Assembly: GCF_013459645.1 (NCBI RefSeq)
Contig: NZ_CP054861.1
Span: forward strand, 4,018,001 to 4,082,000
DNA length: 64,000 nucleotides
Direction: 5' to 3'
Source of the DNA: Martelella sp. NC20
GTDB lineage: Bacteria; Pseudomonadota; Alphaproteobacteria; Rhizobiales; Rhizobiaceae
Part shown: one piece after another, positions 45,704 to 57,985 of the stretch
Position numbering within the stretch: position 1 is the stretch's first letter
Layout: each line of letters begins with the position of its first letter
Program-made: the position numbers and the translations under genes
The notes under the pieces: generated by a model
Databases searched by the model: none
Told to the model about the DNA's origin: nothing
The model's input: only the letters and a program-made list of their open reading frames with translations

Positions 45704-46539
45704 GCCTCGGCCCTCCGCGAGCGTGGGTCGAGAATGTCGCGCAGCGCATCGCCCAGAAGGTTGAAGCCGAGAATGCCGAGCATGATCGCGAGCGCCGGGA
45801 AGATCAGCAGCCAGGGCGCCATCTCCATCAGGTTGCGGGCCTCACTCAGCATCAGCCCGAGGGAGGCCTGCGGCGGTTGGGTGCCGAGGCCGAGAAAGGA
45901 CAGCCCCGCCTCCGTCAGCAGCGCCCAGGCCAACGCCAGCGTCACCTGCACGGTGAGCGGCGCGACCAGATTGAGCAGCATATGCCGCGACAGGATGTAG
46001 GTGCGCGACGATCCGAAAGTGCGGGCGGCGTCGACGAATTCACGGGTCTTCAGCGACAGCGCCGGGCCACGCACCACGCGGGTGAAGATCGGCGTGTAGA
46101 CGAAGGCGATCGCCACAACGCTGGTCCAGGTTCCGGGGCCGACAATGGTGATGATCAGCAGCGCCAGCAGGATCGCCGGAAAGGCGAGCAGCACGTCCAT
46201 CAGCCGCATGATCGCGCCATCCCAGTTGCCGCCGAACCAGGCGGCGGCCAGACCGAGCACGATGCCGGCGATTGTGGCGAGCGCAACGGAGGAAAACGAG
46301 ACGATGAAGGATTGCGCGATGCCGATCATCAGCCGGCTTGCGACATCGCGGCCGAGCAGATCGGTGCCCATCCAGTAGGTGGCGGATGGCGCGTGCAGCC
46401 GGTCGATGCGGAATTGCATCAGCGGGTCGTGCGGTGTCGCGCCGATCAAGCCGAGGATCGCCACCACGATATAGAACCCGACGATCGCGCCGCCGATGCG
46501 GCCGCTTGGATGGGAGAAGATTGAACGTATGAGAGCCAT
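45700..46539 (-). CDS. ABC importer permease, DppC type
   Basis: A protein of 279 residues with about six transmembrane helices and the DppC/OppC motif region GTDLLGRDVASRLMIG near residue 60 and the EAA-type loop EAARTFG-like DAARTFGSSRTYILSRHMLLN. Start ATG 46539 overlaps the stop of the first permease (TGATG); GTG 46542 is an alternative. It pairs with the DppB-type subunit to form the channel. Confidence 0.93.
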   Translation of the reverse strand: MALIRSIFSHPSGRIGGAIVGFYIVVAILGLIGATPHDPLMQFRIDRLHAPSATYWMGTDLLGRDVASRLMIGIAQSFIVSFSSVALATIAGIVLGLAAAWFGGNWDGAIMRLMDVLLAFPAILLALLIITIVGPGTWTSVVAIAFVYTPIFTRVVRGPALSLKTREFVDAARTFGSSRTYILSRHMLLNLVAPLTVQVTLALAWALLTEAGLSFLGLGTQPPQASLGLMLSEARNLMEMAPWLLIFPALAIMLGILGFNLLGDALRDILDPRSRRAEA

Positions 46540-47498
46540 CACTGCGCCCCCAGCCGGATACGCGGATCGAGCGCCGCATAGGCGAGATCGACCAGCAGAT
46601 TGACGATCATGAAGTTGAGCGCGATGAACAATACGCTGCCCTGCACCAGCGCATAGTCACGCTGGAGAATGGCATCCAGCACCGTGCGTCCGAGACCCGG
46701 AAGCGCGAACACCTGTTCAACGATCACCGCGCCGCCCAGCAGATAGCCGAACTCGACGCCGGAGACGGTCACGACCGGGATCAGCGCATTGGGCAGGGCA
46801 TGGTGCCAGATCACCTTGCGCTGCGGCACGCCCTTGGCGCGGGCGGTGCGAACATAGTCGTCGGAGAGAATATCGAGCATGGCGGAGCGCGATATCCGGG
46901 TGACGGCGGCGGCGAAGGCAAAGCCAAGCGTCAGCGCGGGCAGGATCATCTGGGCGAGGTTCTTCAACGGATCAACGAAAAGCGGCGTGAAGGTGCCCAT
47001 GGCTGGCAGCACGCCGAACCAGACCGAGAGCGCGTAGATCGCCAGCAGCGCGACCACGAAACTCGGCGTCGACTGGCCGATCATCGCGACCACGCGGACG
47101 ATCAGATCGGACGGTTTTTCAGCGTGGGTTGCAGCGTAAATGCCCGCCGGCAACCCGATGGCAAGCGCCACGATCATCGACAGCAATGCCAGTTCGAGCG
47201 TCAGCGGAAACACCCTGAGGATGACGTCCAGCACCGGCTTGCCATAGGTGACGGAAATGCCGAGATCGCCGTGGAGCGCGCCGCCGAGCCAGTGCCAGTA
47301 CTGGGAGAACCAGCTCCGGTCCATGCCGAAATAGCTTTCAAGCGCCGCCCGCTGATTGGGGGTCAGAAGCCCGGCCTCGGTCCCCAGCATCGCCGTGATG
47401 GCATCGCCGGGAACCAGCCTGATCGAGATGAACACGAGGACCGACACCCCGAGCATGACCAGAGGAAAGGTCACCAGTCTTCGGGTCAGATAGTTCAT
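46539..47498 (-). CDS. ABC importer permease, DppB type
   Basis: A protein of 319 residues with about six transmembrane helices. Seen: the DppB opening RRLVTFPLVMLGVSVLVF and RLVPGDAITAMLG, and the EAA-like loop ARAKGVPQRKVIWHHALPNALIP. ATG 47498 lies 24 bases downstream of the binding-protein stop. It works with the DppC-type permease. Confidence 0.94.
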   Translation of the reverse strand: MNYLTRRLVTFPLVMLGVSVLVFISIRLVPGDAITAMLGTEAGLLTPNQRAALESYFGMDRSWFSQYWHWLGGALHGDLGISVTYGKPVLDVILRVFPLTLELALLSMIVALAIGLPAGIYAATHAEKPSDLIVRVVAMIGQSTPSFVVALLAIYALSVWFGVLPAMGTFTPLFVDPLKNLAQMILPALTLGFAFAAAVTRISRSAMLDILSDDYVRTARAKGVPQRKVIWHHALPNALIPVVTVSGVEFGYLLGGAVIVEQVFALPGLGRTVLDAILQRDYALVQGSVLFIALNFMIVNLLVDLAYAALDPRIRLGAQ

Positions 47499-47522
47499 GG
47501 AATGTTGTCCTCGCGCCTTTGC

Positions 47523-49034
47523 TTATTCGCCGACGGTAACGGCGGACAGCCCATAAAGCGAGCCGGTCGGCGTCGCTTCGAAGCCGCTCACCTTGTCGGT
47601 GCTGGCGGTGTAGCTGTAGCCGGTGTAAAGCCAGACCCAGGGCGAAACCTCGGTGATGTGCTTCGAGAATTCAGCGAATATTTCCTTGCGCTTGGCCGGA
47701 TCCGTTTCCACGCGACCTTCATTCATCAACGTATCAAGTTCGTCGTCGATATAATGGGCGACGTGGTTGAGGTTGCCGTCCTTTGTCCAGTAGCGGTTAT
47801 ACATGGTGTAGGGATCGGTGCGGCCGCCGTTCAGCGCCACGGCCATATCGAAATCGCCCTTCAGCCAGCGGTCGATATAGACGTTCAGCTCCATCATCTC
47901 GATATCGAGATCAATGCCGATCTCGGCGAGTTGCGACTGGATGACCTGGGCCTCGGAAGCCGCCGTAGGCGGTTCGCCGGTCGCCGCCATCACCTTGGCC
48001 GAGAAACCGTCCGCAAAGCCTGCTTCCTTCATCAGCGCCCTGGCCTTGTCGAGATCCTGCGTATAGCAGAACAGTTCGGAGGGATCGGTGGCGAAGGCCG
48101 GCATGGTCAACGGGCCGGTTACCTTGCCCTCGCCGAGAAGCGCCGCATCAAGCACATCCTGCCGGTCGATGGCGCAGGAGATCGCCTGACGGACCTTGAG
48201 TTCGGCCATCGCGCCCTCTTCGGCATTGAGCTGGAGCACGTGATAGGACAGCACCGGCTCGCGATCGAGCGTCAGTCCCGGATTGCTCGGAACCAATGTT
48301 GCGACCAGCGGATCGTTGATCAGCGCGAAATCGACCTGGCCGGTCCGCAGCGACGCAAGAATGGCGGTCTCATCGGGAAGGACCGAGATATCGATGCCAT
48401 CAACGCCGGGCGTACCGCCGGCCCAGTTGCTGTTGGCTTCCAGCACCTCGCGTGAATTCGGGTCCCAGCTTTTCAGCACGAACGGACCGGAACCGGTGGT
48501 TTGAGTGCCCAGCGTATCGGCCTCAATCGCCGCCGCCGGAACGATCGCCGCATTGATCGACGACATCGCCGTCAGCAGCGGAACGTCCGGCTGCGACAGG
48601 TTGAAGACGACGGTTTCGTCATCGGGCGTATCGATGCTTTCGATCGACAGGAAATTGGAGCGGGCGGCGGCGCTGGTGGCCTCGTCAAGGATACGCTCGA
48701 ACGAAGCCTTCACATCCGCCGGCATCACCTTGTCGCCATTGGAGAATTTGGCATTCGGATCGAGCTTGAAGGTCAGCGTCTTGCCGTCCTCGGAAAATTC
48801 CCAGGAGACGGCGATGGCCGGCACCACGTTCAGTTCGGCATCGGTGCGCGCCAGCGGCTCGTAAATGAGTTCGAGCAGGCGGATCGACGCAAATGCGGTC
48901 TGTTTGTGCGGATCAAGGCCGGTCGCGTCCTGCGACCACGCCATTTTCAATGTCGCTGCCGCGGCCGGCATGGCCGTGAGCGCTGCGGCAATGGCAACCG
49001 CGGATGCAATCGTCTTGATTTGAACTCTTCCCAT
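47523..49034 (-). CDS. ABC importer periplasmic solute-binding protein, family 5
   Basis: A receptor of 503 residues in the peptide/nickel/opine family (PF00496). Seen: a signal peptide of about 28 residues (cleavage after AAA), LKMAWSQDATGLDPHKQTAFAS and the family block SWEFSEDGKTLTFKLDPNAKFSNGDKV. ATG 49034 is chosen because GAGGG sits eight bases upstream; the ATG at 49040 is two codons earlier. It lies 53 bases after murQ. Inference from context: the ligand may be a muropeptide, murein peptide or a related amino sugar rather than a dietary peptide. Confidence 0.92.
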   Translation of the reverse strand: MGRVQIKTIASAVAIAAALTAMPAAAATLKMAWSQDATGLDPHKQTAFASIRLLELIYEPLARTDAELNVVPAIAVSWEFSEDGKTLTFKLDPNAKFSNGDKVMPADVKASFERILDEATSAAARSNFLSIESIDTPDDETVVFNLSQPDVPLLTAMSSINAAIVPAAAIEADTLGTQTTGSGPFVLKSWDPNSREVLEANSNWAGGTPGVDGIDISVLPDETAILASLRTGQVDFALINDPLVATLVPSNPGLTLDREPVLSYHVLQLNAEEGAMAELKVRQAISCAIDRQDVLDAALLGEGKVTGPLTMPAFATDPSELFCYTQDLDKARALMKEAGFADGFSAKVMAATGEPPTAASEAQVIQSQLAEIGIDLDIEMMELNVYIDRWLKGDFDMAVALNGGRTDPYTMYNRYWTKDGNLNHVAHYIDDELDTLMNEGRVETDPAKRKEIFAEFSKHITEVSPWVWLYTGYSYTASTDKVSGFEATPTGSLYGLSAVTVGE

Positions 49035-49087
49035 GATCATGTCCCTCGAGATGATGATTGTTGCCGGCCAGATGGGCCGGAGCGACT

Positions 49088-50020
49088 TCAGTCTTCGCGG
49101 CCTGGCGCCGTCTTCTGGTTGATCGCCTTGCGCAGATAGCCGCCGGATCTCACCAGAAGATCGCGGCCTTGCTGCAATTCCATATCCGTCAGCGCCAGCA
49201 GGATGGCGAGCTTGACGTCGTTGCCGGTTTTCTCCAGCAGCGCCGCCGCCTCGTCCGCGCCGACGCCGGAGGCATCCATGACGATGCGCACCGCGCGGGC
49301 GTAAAGCTTGGCGTTGCTGACCGTCACGTCGACCATCAGGTTCTGGTAGACCTTGCCGATGCGGATCATGCTGGCCGTGCTCAGCATGTTGAGCACGAGC
49401 TTCTGCGCCGTTCCGGATTTCATGCGGGTGGAACCGGTCAGAACCTCGGGGCCGACAACCGGGGCAATCGAGATATCGGCAATCGTCGCAATCGCTGAAG
49501 CCGGATTACACGAAAGCGCGACCGTGCCCGCGCCCTTGCCGCGCGCATATTCCAGAGCGCCAATGACATAGGGCGTGCGGCCGCTGACGGCGATGCCGAC
49601 GACGACATCCCGCTCGCTCAATTCGACGGCCTCAAGATCGGCGGCGCCCAGAGCCGGGTCATCCTCCGCGCCCTCGACGGCGGTGGTGAGTGCTGCATTG
49701 CCGCCGGCGATCAGGCCGAGCACCATGCCGGGCGGCACCGAAAATGTCGGCGGGCATTCGGAGGCATCGAGCACGCCGAGGCGACCGCTGGTGCCGGCGC
49801 CGATATAGATCAGCCGCCCGCCACTATTGAAGGCCGCGACGATGCGTTCGACCGCCGCCGTGATCGACGGGATTTCGCGGGCGACCGCGCCCGCCACCGC
49901 CTCGTCCTCGGCATTGATGGTCTCGATGATCTCGCGCGTGGTCATGAGATCGAGCTCGAGGCTCTTCGGATTGCGCCCTTCGGACACCAGTTTGTCGAGC
50001 TCGCCGTTCAGCAAATTCAA
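49088..50020 (-). CDS. murQ: N-acetylmuramic acid 6-phosphate etherase
   Basis: A SIS-domain enzyme of about 310 residues that cleaves the lactyl ether of MurNAc-6-P to give GlcNAc-6-P and lactate. Seen: [35 protein letters not shown] with the catalytic glutamate, AVEGAEDD with the second glutamate, ISGRTPYV-type [13 protein letters not shown], and [15 protein letters not shown]. The start TTG 50020 is chosen for the excellent AGGGGAAG six bases before it and the normal N terminus; the open frame continues to TTG 50122 with no ribosome site. It is the first gene of the muropeptide operon, facing the RpiR-type regulator. Confidence 0.94.
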   Translation of the reverse strand: MNLLNGELDKLVSEGRNPKSLELDLMTTREIIETINAEDEAVAGAVAREIPSITAAVERIVAAFNSGGRLIYIGAGTSGRLGVLDASECPPTFSVPPGMVLGLIAGGNAALTTAVEGAEDDPALGAADLEAVELSERDVVVGIAVSGRTPYVIGALEYARGKGAGTVALSCNPASAIATIADISIAPVVGPEVLTGSTRMKSGTAQKLVLNMLSTASMIRIGKVYQNLMVDVTVSNAKLYARAVRIVMDASGVGADEAAALLEKTGNDVKLAILLALTDMELQQGRDLLVRSGGYLRKAINQKTAPGRED

Positions 50021-50103
50021 GAGACGCTTCCCCTGCCCTTCGCGGCGCGCCGATGCTTCTGTTCCAATCGGCCGCACCTTCGGATTTGATCCAAGGCTAT
50101 AAT

Positions 50104-50214
50104 TGGAAATTCCACCTGTCAAATAAATTCAAGAATAATTTATTCCATTGCCACCGGCGCTGTTCGAGCGAAACCAATTCGCAACAATTCCATTGTATTC
50201 CAAAAATCGGGAAT
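50104..50214. promoter_or_regulatory. murQ / regulator intergenic operators (GGAAT / ATTCC half-sites)
   Basis: Between the divergent murQ and regulator genes are TGGAA-A-TTCCA (50104-50114, perfect), GAATAA-T-TTATTC (50133-50145, perfect) and a cluster with ATTCC at 50187-50191 and 50197-50201 and GGAAT at 50210-50214. RpiR/MurR regulators bind inverted repeats of this kind, so these are likely its operators for both promoters. Confidence 0.6.
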
Positions 50215-50254
50215 TTATTATTCTTCGACAATCGCCCCATCGGAAAGGCAGGCA

Positions 50255-51109
50255 ATGTCCGTCCTCAAGATCATCGAAGCCCAGCTTGAAAGCCTTGCGC
50301 CCGCCGACCGGCAGATCGGCAATTTCATCCTCGCCCATCCCGACGAGGTGTTGCGGCTGTCTTCGGCAAGCCTTGCCGAAAAGACCGGACGTAGCCAGTC
50401 GAGCGTGGTGAAATTCGCCCAGAAACTCGGCTTTTCCGGCTATCAGGACATGAAATTCGCCGTCAGCAAGGCCAAGGCGAGTGAATGGCGTACGCCAGGC
50501 GCGCTGCATTCGACGATCGAGCTTGGCGACAGCCACGCAACGATCGCGCAGAAGCTGCTTGCCAGCAAGATGCACGCCATGCAGCAGACGCTCGCCGCCA
50601 ATGACGAGGGCGCGATTGCCCGGGCGCTGGAGTTCACCGACGCCGCGCGGCGCATTCACGTGGCCGGCGTTGGCGCCTCCTCGCTGGTGGCGCGCGATTT
50701 CTGCTACAAGCTGCAGAAGCTCGGCCGCTATGCGCTGCATGATTCCGACAGCCACGTGCAGATGGCCAATGTGTCGGCCGCAAGACCCGGCGACGTGCTG
50801 TTCGCGCTCTCCTATTCCGGCGCAAGCATCGAGACCGTGCGCATCGCCGAGCTTGCCCGCGACCGGGCCGCGACGGTGATCTCGCTGACTGGGCCGAAAC
50901 AGAATGCGATCGCCCGGGTGGCCGACCTCAATCTCTATACCATCGCCGATGAGGAAAAGGTGCGTTCCTCGGCGATCACCGCGCGCGATGCCCAGCTGAT
51001 GCTGACCGATTTCATCTTCATCCTGCTGCTGCAGCGCCAGCAGGATGCCGGCGACTACATCGCCGACAGCGGCGAGGCGGTGACGGCGCTGAAGCTTGGC
51101 GAGAAATGA
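50255..51109 (+). CDS. RpiR/MurR-family SIS-domain transcriptional regulator
   Basis: A protein of 284 residues. Seen: an N-terminal HTH_6 domain (about 1-77, ADRQIGNFILAHPDEVLRLSSASLAEKTGRSQSSVVKFAQKLGF) and a C-terminal SIS domain with GVGASSLVARDFCYKLQKLG and ALSYSGAS, which bind sugar phosphates. ATG 50255 follows GGAAAGG. Known: E. coli MurR represses murQP and responds to MurNAc-6-P. By position divergent to murQ it probably controls the whole muropeptide operon. Whether it is a repressor or an activator is not shown. Confidence 0.92.
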   Translation: MSVLKIIEAQLESLAPADRQIGNFILAHPDEVLRLSSASLAEKTGRSQSSVVKFAQKLGFSGYQDMKFAVSKAKASEWRTPGALHSTIELGDSHATIAQKLLASKMHAMQQTLAANDEGAIARALEFTDAARRIHVAGVGASSLVARDFCYKLQKLGRYALHDSDSHVQMANVSAARPGDVLFALSYSGASIETVRIAELARDRAATVISLTGPKQNAIARVADLNLYTIADEEKVRSSAITARDAQLMLTDFIFILLLQRQQDAGDYIADSGEAVTALKLGEK

Positions 51110-51115
51110 CGCCGC

Positions 51116-51970
51116 CTATCCTTTAATGGGTATGCAGATTTCCGTCAGCAGGTCCTGGGGCGCCACTTCGCGCGGATTGTTGAGATAGACTTCCGCGGGC
51201 GGCGCGTCCGCCGGCTCATATCCATTAGCCGGAAGGTAGCTACCATAAAACCAGCCATAGGCCTTGTGAAGCTCCGCATAAGGTCCGATATGGCGCAACA
51301 CGGCATAGCGACCACCGGCGATCTCACGCAGCTCCAGCCCCGCTGGCGGCGTGAAACCGGCAGGCACGACAAAGCCGGCGAAGGACTGCAACGCCTCCTC
51401 CGCGACAAGCCCGGGGTCCGAATAATAGATTCCGACCATCTGCATATCCGGCCGGAACAGGCCCGCCGCCGCCATCTTTCCGACAGCCTCTCCAAAGGCC
51501 TTATCGACTTCCATGTAGGAGCCGGTGTGCGGCACGCCGGCCACGGTTCTGGCATTCTCTTTCCTGAGTTCGACGTCATACATCGCATCATTCTCCTCGG
51601 TGACATGGTTATCGAAAATAACGTGACGCCCGCTGCTGCGATATCTCGCCGGCGCCATTCCGTAAGCGGATTTGAAACTTCGTGTGAAAGATGCGACGCT
51701 CGAATAGCCGGCGCGGCTGGCAATGCTCTCTATGCCTGCCGCGCCGTTGACGAGTTCGCCGGCGGCCCGGTGAAGGCGCAACCGCTTCACCGTGGCGTGG
51801 ATGGTTTCGCCATACACCGCCCGGTAGATCCGGTGCCAGTGCCACGGCGAAAGGCAGGCGATCTCGGCGAGTTTTGCATAGTCGAGCTCATCGTCCAGAT
51901 GGGCGCTGATGTAATTGCTGACCCGCTCCAGCCTTTGCTGATAGGTCCCGAAAACCTCCGTATTTTTCAT
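51116..51970 (-). CDS. AraC-family regulator with C-terminal GyrI-like effector domain
   Basis: A protein of 284 residues. Seen: an N-terminal AraC helix-turn-helix pair (about 15-115, with LSPWHWHRIYRAVYGETIHATVKRLRLHRAA and AGYSSVASFTRSFKSAYGMAP) and a GyrI/Rob-type small-molecule-binding domain (about 130-284). This layout resembles Rob and SbmC-type regulators of drug or superoxide response. Start ATG 51970, with GTG 51973 possible. It is convergent with the RpiR-type gene, 6 bases apart. Target genes unknown. Confidence 0.9.
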   Translation of the reverse strand: MKNTEVFGTYQQRLERVSNYISAHLDDELDYAKLAEIACLSPWHWHRIYRAVYGETIHATVKRLRLHRAAGELVNGAAGIESIASRAGYSSVASFTRSFKSAYGMAPARYRSSGRHVIFDNHVTEENDAMYDVELRKENARTVAGVPHTGSYMEVDKAFGEAVGKMAAAGLFRPDMQMVGIYYSDPGLVAEEALQSFAGFVVPAGFTPPAGLELREIAGGRYAVLRHIGPYAELHKAYGWFYGSYLPANGYEPADAPPAEVYLNNPREVAPQDLLTEICIPIKG

Positions 51971-52093
51971 CACAACCGTTCGCGCCCGTTTGACGTTTCC
52001 TTCTAAACACAGCCCGCATTGACAAATCTTGCGGAATCGCTCCTCGGGTGCAATTATCCGTGTGCCCTTCCGTGGCCCTCAGGTGAAATGATC

Positions 52094-53743
52094 ATGCCAA
52101 CCCGTCTCGTTCCCAAGACCGTCAGCGTTCTGCGCGAAGGTTATTCCTTTTCCCGGTTGAGAAGCGATGCCATCGCCGGATTGACCGTCGCCATCGTGGC
52201 GCTGCCGCTGTCGATGGCGATCGCGATCGCATGCGGCGTTTCGCCAGATCGGGGGCTTTACGCGGCGATCATCGGCGGGTTCTTCGTCTCGCTGCTTGGC
52301 GGCAGCCGCCACCAGATCGGCGGCCCGGCGGGGGCGTTCATCGTGCTGGTCGCAGCCTCGGTCGAACGCAACGGCGTTGACGGGCTGATCATCGCCGTCA
52401 TTCTCTCCGGCCTGATCATGATCGCGGCCGGCTATCTGAAGCTCGGCGCCTATATCCGCTTCATACCCTATCCGGTGACGGTCGGCTTCACCGCCGGTAT
52501 TGCCATCATCATCTTCGCCAGCCAGCTTTCCGCGATCTTCGGCCTCGATCTGCCCGGAAAGGAACCCGGCCCCCTCGCCGAGAAGGTCGCCTATCTGGCG
52601 CAATATGTCGGGACCACCAACATCGCGGCCCTTGCCATCGCGGTGCTGACTGTCGCCATTATTGTGGCTGTAAAACGCTTCCGTCCGGGCTGGCCGGGCA
52701 TGCTGATCGCGGTTGCCGTGGCGAGTCTCGCGGCCTTCGCCCTCAACCTGCCGGTGGAAACCATCGGTAGCCAGTTCGGCGGACTGCCGCGAGGGTTGCA
52801 GGCCCCGGCCCTGCCCGCCCTGTCGCTCCAGAAGGTCATCGCCGTGCTTCCCGATGCCTTCGCCTTCGCGCTGCTGGGCTCGATCGAATCCCTGCTTTCA
52901 GCCGTCGTCGCCGACGGCATGACGGGCCGCAGGCATCGCTCCAACATGGAACTGGTCGGCCAGGGCGTGGCCAATATCGCCTCCGGCCTGTTCGGCGGCA
53001 TCTGCGTGACCGGCACCATCGCCCGCACCGCAACCAATGTGCGCGCCGGGGCGACCAGCCCGTTTTCCGGCATGCTGCACGCGCTGTTCCTGCTGCTGTT
53101 CATGATTGTCGCAGCACCGCTTGCCAGCTTCATCCCGCTGGCAACCCTTGCCGGCGTGCTTGCGGTTGTGGCCTGGACGATGGTGGAAAAGGCGGCGATC
53201 AGAACGCTGCTACGCACCTCGCGCGGCGATGCCGTGATCCTGCTGGTGACGCTGCTCCTCGTGGTCTTCCGTGATCTGACCGAAGGCATTGTCGCAGGAT
53301 TCGCGCTCGGCGCGGTGCTTTTCATCGACCGCATGGGCAAGAATGTCGCGGTCAGCCCCTATTCCGACTATAACGCCACGGCCGAAGACCCGATCGCCAA
53401 TACCGACCCCGATACCGTGGTCTACCGCATTTCCGGCGCGTTCTTCTTCGGCGCGGCCGCCACCGTCGGCTCGGTGCTCGACCGCGTTGCCGGCGGCGCG
53501 CGCAATTTCGTGCTGGACCTGTCGGACGTGCCCTATCTCGATTCCTCGGCCGCCAATGTGCTGGAGGGAACGATCAGCAAGGCGGAACACCGCAAGGTAC
53601 GGATCTTGCTGGCCGGCGCCGCGCCGAATGTCCGAGCGATCCTCGAAAGCCACGATATTGCGGAACCGCGCGTGACCTATTGCGCGGATCTTGATGAGGC
53701 TGCCGGGCGAATCGACGCCTCGAAGCGCGAAGCCTCGGCCTGA
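52094..53743 (+). CDS. SulP-family inorganic anion transporter with STAS domain
   Basis: A membrane protein of 549 residues. Seen: RSDAIAGLTVAIVALPLSMAIA, GGSRHQIGGPAGAFIV, and about 12 transmembrane helices to residue 400, then a C-terminal cytosolic STAS domain with VVYRISGAFFFGAAATV and FVLDLSDVPYLDSSAANVL. Known: SulP proteins move sulfate, bicarbonate or other anions. ATG 52094 is chosen because AGGTGA is eight bases upstream; ATG 52088 is too close to it. Divergent from the AraC-type gene. Confidence 0.93.
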   Translation: MPTRLVPKTVSVLREGYSFSRLRSDAIAGLTVAIVALPLSMAIAIACGVSPDRGLYAAIIGGFFVSLLGGSRHQIGGPAGAFIVLVAASVERNGVDGLIIAVILSGLIMIAAGYLKLGAYIRFIPYPVTVGFTAGIAIIIFASQLSAIFGLDLPGKEPGPLAEKVAYLAQYVGTTNIAALAIAVLTVAIIVAVKRFRPGWPGMLIAVAVASLAAFALNLPVETIGSQFGGLPRGLQAPALPALSLQKVIAVLPDAFAFALLGSIESLLSAVVADGMTGRRHRSNMELVGQGVANIASGLFGGICVTGTIARTATNVRAGATSPFSGMLHALFLLLFMIVAAPLASFIPLATLAGVLAVVAWTMVEKAAIRTLLRTSRGDAVILLVTLLLVVFRDLTEGIVAGFALGAVLFIDRMGKNVAVSPYSDYNATAEDPIANTDPDTVVYRISGAFFFGAAATVGSVLDRVAGGARNFVLDLSDVPYLDSSAANVLEGTISKAEHRKVRILLAGAAPNVRAILESHDIAEPRVTYCADLDEAAGRIDASKREASA

Positions 53744-53941
53744 GGACGCCCGCGGTGAAACCGGCCTTCCCTTGAAGGGGCGGACGCAGTGTTCCAACAG
53801 GAAATACATAACCAGAACATACTGTAATTTCTCTATACATTACAATGCCTTGAGAGGGGCTTGCGGAACCGGAACAAATAGGGTACGAATATGTAAGTTT
53901 TCAAATCGTCTAGGCGGCGGCGGCAACAAGGGATAAGGTCC
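53744..53941 (+). promoter_or_regulatory. recA promoter region with near-consensus SOS box
   Basis: GAAC-N7-GTAC at 53872-53886 differs by one base from the alphaproteobacterial SOS box and lies about 55 bases before the recA start, in the usual place. A neighbouring GAAC at 53866-53869 overlaps the same region. An AT-rich segment further upstream may hold the -10/-35. Confidence 0.65.
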
Positions 53942-55039
53942 ATGGCACAGAATTCACTACGACTCGTCGAGGAAAAATCGGTGAACAAGAGCAAGGCGCT
54001 GGAAGCGGCACTTTCACAGATCGAGCGCTCGTTCGGCAAGGGCTCGATCATGAAGCTCGGCGCCAATGATAGCGTCGTCGAGATCGAAACGGTGTCAACC
54101 GGCTCGCTCGGCCTTGATATCGCGCTTGGCATCGGTGGACTGCCCAAGGGACGCATCATCGAGATTTACGGCCCGGAAAGCTCCGGCAAGACCACGCTGG
54201 CCCTGCAGGTAATTGCCGAGGCGCAGAAGAGCGGCGGCATTTGCGGCTTTATCGATGCCGAGCACGCGCTCGATCCGGTCTATGCGCGCAAGCTCGGCGT
54301 CGATCTGCATGACCTGCTGATATCCCAGCCGGATACCGGCGAGCAGGGGCTTGAAATCGCCGATACGCTGGTGCGCTCGGGCGCGCTCGACGTGATCGTG
54401 ATCGACTCGGTCGCCGCGCTCACCCCGCGCGCCGAAATCGAGGGCGAGATGGGCGACAGTCTTCCCGGCCTGCAGGCGCGGCTGATGAGCCAGGCATTGC
54501 GCAAGCTCACCGGCTCGATCTCGCGTTCCAACTGCATGGTGGTCTTCATCAACCAGATCCGCATGAAGATCGGCGTGATGTTCGGTTCGCCCGAAACCAC
54601 GACGGGCGGCAACGCGCTGAAATTCTACGCTTCCGTCCGCCTCGACATCCGCCGCATCGGCGCGGTCAAGGATCGCGACGAGGTTGTCGGCAACCAGACC
54701 CGCGTGAAGGTGGTGAAGAACAAGATGGCCCCGCCCTTCAAGCAGGTCGAGTTCGACATCATGTATGGCGAGGGCGTGTCCAAGACCGGCGAACTGGTCG
54801 ATCTCGGCGTCAAGGCCGGCATCGTAGAGAAGTCCGGCTCCTGGTTTTCCTATAACAGCGAGCGCCTCGGCCAGGGGCGTGAAAACGCGAAGACTTTCCT
54901 GAAGGAAAACCCTGCAATAGCCGATGAAATCGAGCTTGCTTTGCGCCAGAATGCCGGCCTGCTTTCCGAAGGCCTGCTCGATGCCGACGAAAATGCCGAG
55001 GATAATGGCGGCGATGCCACCGGCACAAACGACGAATAG
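53942..55039 (+). CDS. recA: RecA recombinase
   Basis: A protein of 365 residues, typical for rhizobia. Seen: a short N-terminal domain, Walker [10 protein letters not shown] (about 77-85), Walker [11 protein letters not shown], the L1/L2 loop region with [26 protein letters not shown] and [16 protein letters not shown], and an acidic C-terminal tail. It catalyses strand exchange and activates LexA self-cleavage, so it works with the lexA found at 7248. ATG 53942; a G-rich GGGATAAGG precedes it. Ends at a rho-independent terminator. Confidence 0.97.
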   Translation: MAQNSLRLVEEKSVNKSKALEAALSQIERSFGKGSIMKLGANDSVVEIETVSTGSLGLDIALGIGGLPKGRIIEIYGPESSGKTTLALQVIAEAQKSGGICGFIDAEHALDPVYARKLGVDLHDLLISQPDTGEQGLEIADTLVRSGALDVIVIDSVAALTPRAEIEGEMGDSLPGLQARLMSQALRKLTGSISRSNCMVVFINQIRMKIGVMFGSPETTTGGNALKFYASVRLDIRRIGAVKDRDEVVGNQTRVKVVKNKMAPPFKQVEFDIMYGEGVSKTGELVDLGVKAGIVEKSGSWFSYNSERLGQGRENAKTFLKENPAIADEIELALRQNAGLLSEGLLDADENAEDNGGDATGTNDE

Positions 55040-55066
55040 GTTTCGTTGTATTTCATGACTTCGATT

Positions 55067-55100
55067 AAACAGCGGCTTTCTGGGGCCGCTGTTTTGTCTT
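55067..55100 (+). terminator. recA rho-independent terminator
   Basis: Ten-base perfect stem AAACAGCGGC (55067-55076) with GCCGCTGTTT (55085-55094), followed by TGTCTT. It separates recA from alaS. Confidence 0.88.
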
Positions 55101-55175
55101 GTCTGGACAGTATCTTCAGCTGTCGTTAAAAGCCGGGAAACGGACACACCAGAATTTAGAGGGACGTGGCGCAGC

Positions 55176-57830
<2,655 letters not shown>

Positions 57831-57985
57831 CATCTGGGAACGGGCTGTTCAAACCATAGCGTTGCCGGAGTACGCATCTGTTTCCGGTCGGTCGCCGGGG
57901 TGAAAAGCGACTTGGTGACGCCCTCGGACTGCTGACAAACCCGCATACACGGAGGTTCGTTTCGCCGCCGGCCCTCCCACAGGTG

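Noticed and set aside
53790..53816. GTTCC and GAAC words upstream of recA as another SOS box
   Set aside because: The spacing does not give GTTC-N7-GTTC; the site at 53872 is closer to the rule and better placed.
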